This document shows positions 11,262 through 14,443 of a stretch of DNA of 14,443 bases, in pieces. The position numbers were made by a program, and so were the translations under genes. Location: assembly GCA_018383195.1 (NCBI GenBank), contig JAGZOP010000052.1:1-14443 (forward strand), written 5' to 3'. Each line of letters starts with the position of its first letter. Positions within the stretch are counted from its first letter, which is position 1. Under the pieces are notes generated by a model that ran no database searches, had not been told where the DNA came from, and worked only from the letters and a program-made list of their open reading frames with translations. This DNA comes from Clostridiaceae bacterium (GTDB taxonomy: Bacteria; Bacillota; Clostridia; Oscillospirales; Butyricicoccaceae).

Positions 11262-13481
11262 ATGGAATATACCGCAAAATATAAGCTCGGCAAGCCTAAC
11301 GAGGGCGAATTTGCCGACGTTGCCGTGCTCAACGAAAACATGGACAAGGTCGAGGCGGCGCTGGGAAAAAAGCCGGACACGACCGAGCTGCCTGCGGAGG
11401 TCAAAAAAGCAGTGCAGGACGGCACGCTGACGGCGGCGGATCTGGGTGCGGTTTCGGCAGAGGACAAGGGCAAGCCGGACGGCGTTGCGGGTCTGGGAAG
11501 TGACGGCAAGGTGCCGCAGGAGCAGCTGCCGGAGATGGATTATGACGCGGCGGGCAGCGCTGATGCAGTAGACAAGAAGCTGACTGCGCATGTCGGGGAC
11601 GGCGTGAAGCATGTGACCGCCGGAGAACGTCAGGCATGGAATGCGAAAACCGATGATACAGTGGTGGACGCGCACAAGAAAGACAAGAACAATCCGCATG
11701 GGGTGACGGCGGCGCAGGTGGGAGCAGCACCTTTGCAAGGTCTGCCGGTCAATAATATTCGCAAATTGACCGTTCGCGCAGGGCAAAGCATTAAAGCCGG
11801 TGATGTGGTTGATGTTGAAGGCGGAGAGGTGCTGTCCAACGTAATTAAGCGGGCGAATAAGAACCAGTTTATTTATCAGCCGGGCATCAGCGGAATTCCC
11901 GCCATGGTAGTCAAACTGGCAAAAATCTCTGAGCAATACAGCGTGTATGGCTATTGCCCATACGATTACCGAGCGCATAGTACGTATCAGTATGCACGGG
12001 CAGTTCTTGTTGATAATCTTTCTAAATCGGTTGTAGAAAGTAGCACGATTATGATCGGAAGTTCGGATGCACAAGACAATTACGCAAGTGCAATCGACAT
12101 TATCCCAATCTCTGAATCACGTTTTATCACCGCAGTAGAGGAATCAGATAAAATTGTTGTAAAACTGCTTGAAATTAAAAATGATAAAATTGTGCAGCTC
12201 GGAACGCCTGTAACTAGTTTCGCAAATTCTAGTTATGGCATGAAGTGCATTAAACTGAATAGCTCTAATAAAATCTTGATGGTGTATGCTGCATTAAATT
12301 ACGGACAGTATGCAATTTTGCAAGTTACCGGAGATACAATCAGCAAGGTGCGAGATACGGATTTTAGAGTGTTTTCTAACAATAGCATTGCCTTTATTAA
12401 TGTTATGTTGCTTGCAGAGAACAAAGTCTGCATTGTTGCGTGCGATAAGGGGAATTCCAATAAACCGTCTGCGATTGTTGGAAATTTCAATAACAGCAAT
12501 AATACAATGAGCTTTGGCACAGTGGCAAAAAGTGTGTTCGCAGATGCGATTCAATTACGTGCAACTTCAAAGGGAAATACCATATATGCTATGTGCTATT
12601 TAACTGCTGAGAAGAAGTATGTAGGTAAAGTGCTCACTGTTTCCGGAAACACAATTTCTATCGCATCTGAAAGAGTTGAGATTGATACAACTTCATTGCC
12701 AACTGAAATTGCGGGGGAATCATTAAATTCGCATTTATACAGTGATGATATTTTCCTCTTTGGAGAGAAAATTGTGACGGTGACGAACAGCGGATTGAGA
12801 ATTTATCAAGACGATAATGCCGCACCGTCCAAGCTGAAGCTGGTCAATGGAAATGCTGGGTGGCCCACGATTATTTCTGGCGGATCGTGGGGGACGCTCT
12901 CGGTTATCCCGATCAATAACACTGACATCTGGTATGGTTATGGAGCGTATCAGTCTTCGGGACTAAAGCCACAGGCCGTCATAACGCATTTAACGGTTCA
13001 TAACAATGTTTTTGCGAATTGGGTATGCACAGCAAAGGATGCTATTGCCCTTGCAAATGGCACGGGCGGGCAGCAGATTCCGGTTGGATTCGGCGGGTAT
13101 TGTGAATGCCCGGGCATTACTCAGGGACAGTGCATCAATAGCGAGGGTGTGTCGGCGTTCAGTCCGCAGGACGGATGGTTGGATGTGGTAGGCTTCTACG
13201 GCAATAGGATGATAACAGGTTCCTATACGGGAAACGAAGTGATCGCTGACAGGGAAATCAATTTGGGATTTAAGCCCAAGGCAGTGATGCTCTATGGCGA
13301 TCCAAATGATCGATATTATAGCTATACGACCTTTTTGATGATGTTCAACGACGTTGCTGTTGGATATGCCGGAAAGGTTGTGCAAAGCGAGAATGGCTTT
13401 ACACTGAAAATGAGTGGTTCGTCCAGCAATGGCAACTGGAATCAAAGTGGAAGAGTGTACAATTACATCGCGTGGAGGTGA
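11262..13481 (+). CDS. Tail fibre / receptor-binding protein, mosaic
   Basis: This 739-residue protein probably recognises the host surface. Residues 1-155 are the conserved attachment part: EYTAKYKLGKPNEGEFADVA, Pro/Asp/Gly-rich linkers, the recurrent fibre segment HVTAGERQAWNAKTDDT, and the collar motif HKKDKNNPHGVTAAQVGA at 138-155. From about residue 160 the DNA drops from about 63% to about 40% G+C and the protein becomes a long series of beta strands with Ile/Asn/Ser-rich repeats (for example ILMVYAALNYGQYAILQV), possibly a propeller or solenoid. The last 100 residues have the common fibre tip pattern INLGFKPKAVMLYGDP...VYNYIAWR. The start directly follows the DUF2313 stop (TAAATG). The host-range portion looks horizontally exchanged. 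The exact fold is not recognised. Confidence 0.85.
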   Translation: MEYTAKYKLGKPNEGEFADVAVLNENMDKVEAALGKKPDTTELPAEVKKAVQDGTLTAADLGAVSAEDKGKPDGVAGLGSDGKVPQEQLPEMDYDAAGSADAVDKKLTAHVGDGVKHVTAGERQAWNAKTDDTVVDAHKKDKNNPHGVTAAQVGAAPLQGLPVNNIRKLTVRAGQSIKAGDVVDVEGGEVLSNVIKRANKNQFIYQPGISGIPAMVVKLAKISEQYSVYGYCPYDYRAHSTYQYARAVLVDNLSKSVVESSTIMIGSSDAQDNYASAIDIIPISESRFITAVEESDKIVVKLLEIKNDKIVQLGTPVTSFANSSYGMKCIKLNSSNKILMVYAALNYGQYAILQVTGDTISKVRDTDFRVFSNNSIAFINVMLLAENKVCIVACDKGNSNKPSAIVGNFNNSNNTMSFGTVAKSVFADAIQLRATSKGNTIYAMCYLTAEKKYVGKVLTVSGNTISIASERVEIDTTSLPTEIAGESLNSHLYSDDIFLFGEKIVTVTNSGLRIYQDDNAAPSKLKLVNGNAGWPTIISGGSWGTLSVIPINNTDIWYGYGAYQSSGLKPQAVITHLTVHNNVFANWVCTAKDAIALANGTGGQQIPVGFGGYCECPGITQGQCINSEGVSAFSPQDGWLDVVGFYGNRMITGSYTGNEVIADREINLGFKPKAVMLYGDPNDRYYSYTTFLMMFNDVAVGYAGKVVQSENGFTLKMSGSSSNGNWNQSGRVYNYIAWR

Positions 13482-13487
13482 CAGAGC

Positions 13488-13775
13488 ATGAGCATGATTA
13501 TCAACGCAAGCAATAACGCTTATGAGAGACAGTCGCACCGCCGTTATCTGGAAAACTGGAATGGTGATGGTTGGATTCCTGTGCCGCCTGAGTTGGAAGC
13601 GAAAGCAGTTGAATATTGTCCGTACTGTGAGCTGGTGATCGAGGACGGGCGACTGGTTGACATTGTGCCGACTGAGCGTCCGCCTGAGCCAGAGCCGGTG
13701 GTTGAGCCGACGGAAACAGAACGGCTTCGGGCAGATATTGATTTCCTTGCGGCAATGACAGGGGTGCAGTTATGA
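13488..13775 (+). CDS. Small XkdW-position fibre-associated protein
   Basis: This 95-residue protein follows the fibre gene, with GGAGGTG at 13474-13480 serving the ATG at 13488; a second ATG at 13494 is possible. The N-terminal 45 residues (ERQSHRRYLENWNGDGWIPV) are followed by a short beta region with a CPYC pair (ELVIEDGRLVDIVPTERPP). Then comes a Pro/Glu linker and a C-terminal helix (TETERLRADIDFLAAMTGVQ) resembling the short coiled end seen in many small Firmicutes tail proteins. The position corresponds to xkdW, whose role is unknown but may be fibre assembly. The 3' end overlaps the next gene by four bases (ATGA). I assign no function. Confidence 0.7.
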   Translation: MSMIINASNNAYERQSHRRYLENWNGDGWIPVPPELEAKAVEYCPYCELVIEDGRLVDIVPTERPPEPEPVVEPTETERLRADIDFLAAMTGVQL

Positions 13776-13909
13776 CAGTGTTTGAAATGGCGAAGAAGTA
13801 TTATCCGGCGCTTTGGGATAAGGCGCGGCTGGATCAGCTTTTGAAAGCAAAGAAACTGACACAGGCAGAGTATGACAGCTTGGTTGAAAGAAAGGAAGAA
13901 AAAGCATGA
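13772..13909 (+). CDS. xkdX: XkdX family small protein
   Basis: This 45-codon gene (MTVFEMAKKYYPALWDKARL, then LDQLLKAKKLTQAEYDSLVE) matches the pattern of the XkdX family (PF09693): an N-terminal 'KKYY' helix, then 'W...v..lv.ak.lT..eY..i'. The family lies after fibre genes in many Firmicutes prophages and has no proven function. Both ends overlap neighbours by four bases (ATGA at 13772 and 13906), so it is part of a tightly coupled three-gene cassette. Its small size makes it easy to miss, but the motif and spacing are convincing. Confidence 0.85.
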   Translation: MTVFEMAKKYYPALWDKARLDQLLKAKKLTQAEYDSLVERKEEKA

Positions 13910-14124
13910 AAAAGGCAAATTACCCGAACAACATTTATATCCAGAATCACGAGGCAGTCAAGGCAATGGGCGGAGACATCAACGTATGTCTGGACAAGTA
14001 CGATAACGCGCACGGGTTGAAGCATGACGCTCTGGCACGTGCGCAGTACAAGCACTGGAGAGCAGAGGTCACAGGCGTGCCGGAGCTGCTGAGCGTTGCT
14101 GAGCGCCATATGCTCGGACTGTAA
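13906..14124 (+). CDS. Hypothetical small phage protein between XkdX and the holin region
   Basis: This 72-residue protein is preceded by GAAAGGAAG at 13889-13897 and overlaps the XkdX stop by four bases. It is soluble and mixed in charge: YPNNIYIQNHEAVKAMGGDI near the start, DKYDNAHGLKHDALARAQ in the middle, and a helical end VPELLSVAERHMLGL. No signal peptide or membrane span is present. I do not recognise the family. The position between the fibre cassette and the membrane protein of the lysis region suggests a minor tail or lysis-timing role, but the sequence itself gives no function. The reading frame and coupling are well supported. Confidence 0.65.
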   Translation: MKKANYPNNIYIQNHEAVKAMGGDINVCLDKYDNAHGLKHDALARAQYKHWRAEVTGVPELLSVAERHMLGL

Positions 14125-14131
14125 AAAAGAG

Positions 14132-14169
14132 AAAGGAGAGGGGCGGGGAACCGCCCCACCTTACCTATG
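14132..14169 (+). promoter_or_regulatory. Ribosome binding site with a folded hairpin spacer
   Basis: The only Shine-Dalgarno sequence (AAAGGAGAG, 14132-14140) lies about 27 bases before the ATG at 14167, and no start codon lies between them in frame. GGGGCGG (14140-14146) pairs perfectly with CCGCCCC (14151-14157) around a GGAA loop. Folding this hairpin leaves an effective spacing of about 9 bases between the ribosome binding site and the start, so the stem probably acts as a structural spacer or translational control. Confidence 0.55.
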
Positions 14170-14443
14170 GATATGAACATTGCAGAATGGCTGCTCGGCG
14201 GCGGCGGGGCGCTTGCGGCAGTGCTGACCGTCGTTCAGCTTGCACCGATTCAGGTGAACCCATGGAGCGCGATCGCCAAAGCCATCGGGCGGGCGATCAA
14301 TGCCGAAGTGCTGCGGGAGATTCACACGGTAGCAGATCAGCTGGACAGCCACATCCGCATCGATGACGAGCGCAACGCGGATTCATACCGCACGCGCGTG
14401 CTGCAATTTAATAATGAGCTGCTGCGTGAGATTCAGCACACGC
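14167..14443 (+). CDS. Holin-region membrane protein with one span and coiled coil (3' end outside window)
   Basis: Ninety-two codons are visible. Residues 5-25 (AEWLLGGGGALAAVLTVVQL) form a membrane span, followed by the conserved turn APIQVNPWSAIAKAIGRAIN. A charged coiled region (EVLREIHTVADQLDSHIRID) and DERNADSYRTRVLQFNNELL follow. This 'span + NPWsxiAraIGrAiN + ...R.RiLrF..ELl' layout is common in small membrane proteins next to holin and endolysin genes of clostridial phages. It is comparable in position to xhlA. It may be a holin partner or a baseplate-membrane anchor. The start at ATG 14167 is forced by the TAA at 14122 in the same frame and the lack of other start codons. Family members are near 95-110 residues, so it is nearly complete. 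Confidence 0.7.
   Translation, partial: MDMNIAEWLLGGGGALAAVLTVVQLAPIQVNPWSAIAKAIGRAINAEVLREIHTVADQLDSHIRIDDERNADSYRTRVLQFNNELLREIQHT

Noticed and set aside
13611..13640. CPYC pair in the small XkdW-position protein as a redox or zinc site
   Set aside because: A single CxxC in a 95-residue protein with no thioredoxin fold pattern and no second Cys/His pair is not enough evidence.
1..14443. CRISPR array, insertion sequence, integrase, attachment site, rRNA or tRNA gene
   Set aside because: I scanned for regularly spaced direct repeats, transposase-like frames and conserved RNA gene cores and saw none.

Overview
The window is part of the late structural operon of a contractile-tailed (myovirus-type) phage or prophage. 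Every gene I can support lies on the + strand. From the major capsid protein through the tail and baseplate to the start of the lysis region, gene order and families match the PBSX (xkd) prophage of Bacillus subtilis and its relatives. Strong AAGGAGG-type ribosome binding sites, frequent ATGA overlaps, DUF2577/DUF2634/DUF2313 baseplate proteins and XkdX all point to a Firmicutes host. Base composition is high (roughly 60-68% G+C in most genes) with GCG/CGC-rich codon use. This suggests a high-GC gut clostridium (Oscillospiraceae/Ruminococcaceae-like) rather than Bacillus, but genus cannot be decided from this window. No integrase, attachment site, tRNA or host flank is visible, so prophage and free phage cannot be separated.

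Layout. Positions 1-2191 hold the head and connector module: major capsid protein (5' end cut off), head-tail connector, head-closure protein and HK97 gp10-like protein. Positions 2201-4772 hold the tail tube module: terminator-like protein, sheath, tube, and the tail assembly chaperone made in a short form and a -1 frameshifted long form at A_AAA_AAC. Positions 4759-4874 are an unusual structured junction with a second copy of the tape-measure start. Positions 4875-7094 carry the tape measure and a short XkdP-like hub protein. Positions 7095-7454 carry no structural gene but a compact self-contained unit (see below). Positions 7455-11261 encode the baseplate: hub fused to a CHAP hydrolase, DUF2577, gp25-like DUF2634, baseplate J and DUF2313. 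Positions 11262-13481 encode a mosaic tail fibre, followed by three small genes including XkdX. At 14167 a membrane protein of the holin region starts and runs off the window.

The main discovery candidate is 7130-7432, inserted between tail genes. It has its own near-consensus promoter, a 24-codon ORF for a single-membrane-span peptide, a ribosome binding site buried in a 10-bp GNRA-capped hairpin, and a long pairing between the 5' end and 3' end of the predicted mRNA. It ends in a strong intrinsic terminator, which is overlapped on the opposite strand by an antisense promoter with perfect TTGACA and TATAAT boxes. Together these are the hallmarks of a type I toxin-antitoxin locus. I recognise no specific known family in the peptide.

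The second candidate is 4759-4874. The first eight codons of the tape measure are present twice, differing only by synonymous changes. The copies are separated by a dense three-stem RNA fold whose central hairpin looks like an intrinsic terminator lying inside a 20-codon leader ORF. It sits at the boundary between genes needed in many copies (capsid, sheath, tube) and genes needed in few (tape measure, baseplate), so an attenuator role is attractive but inferred.
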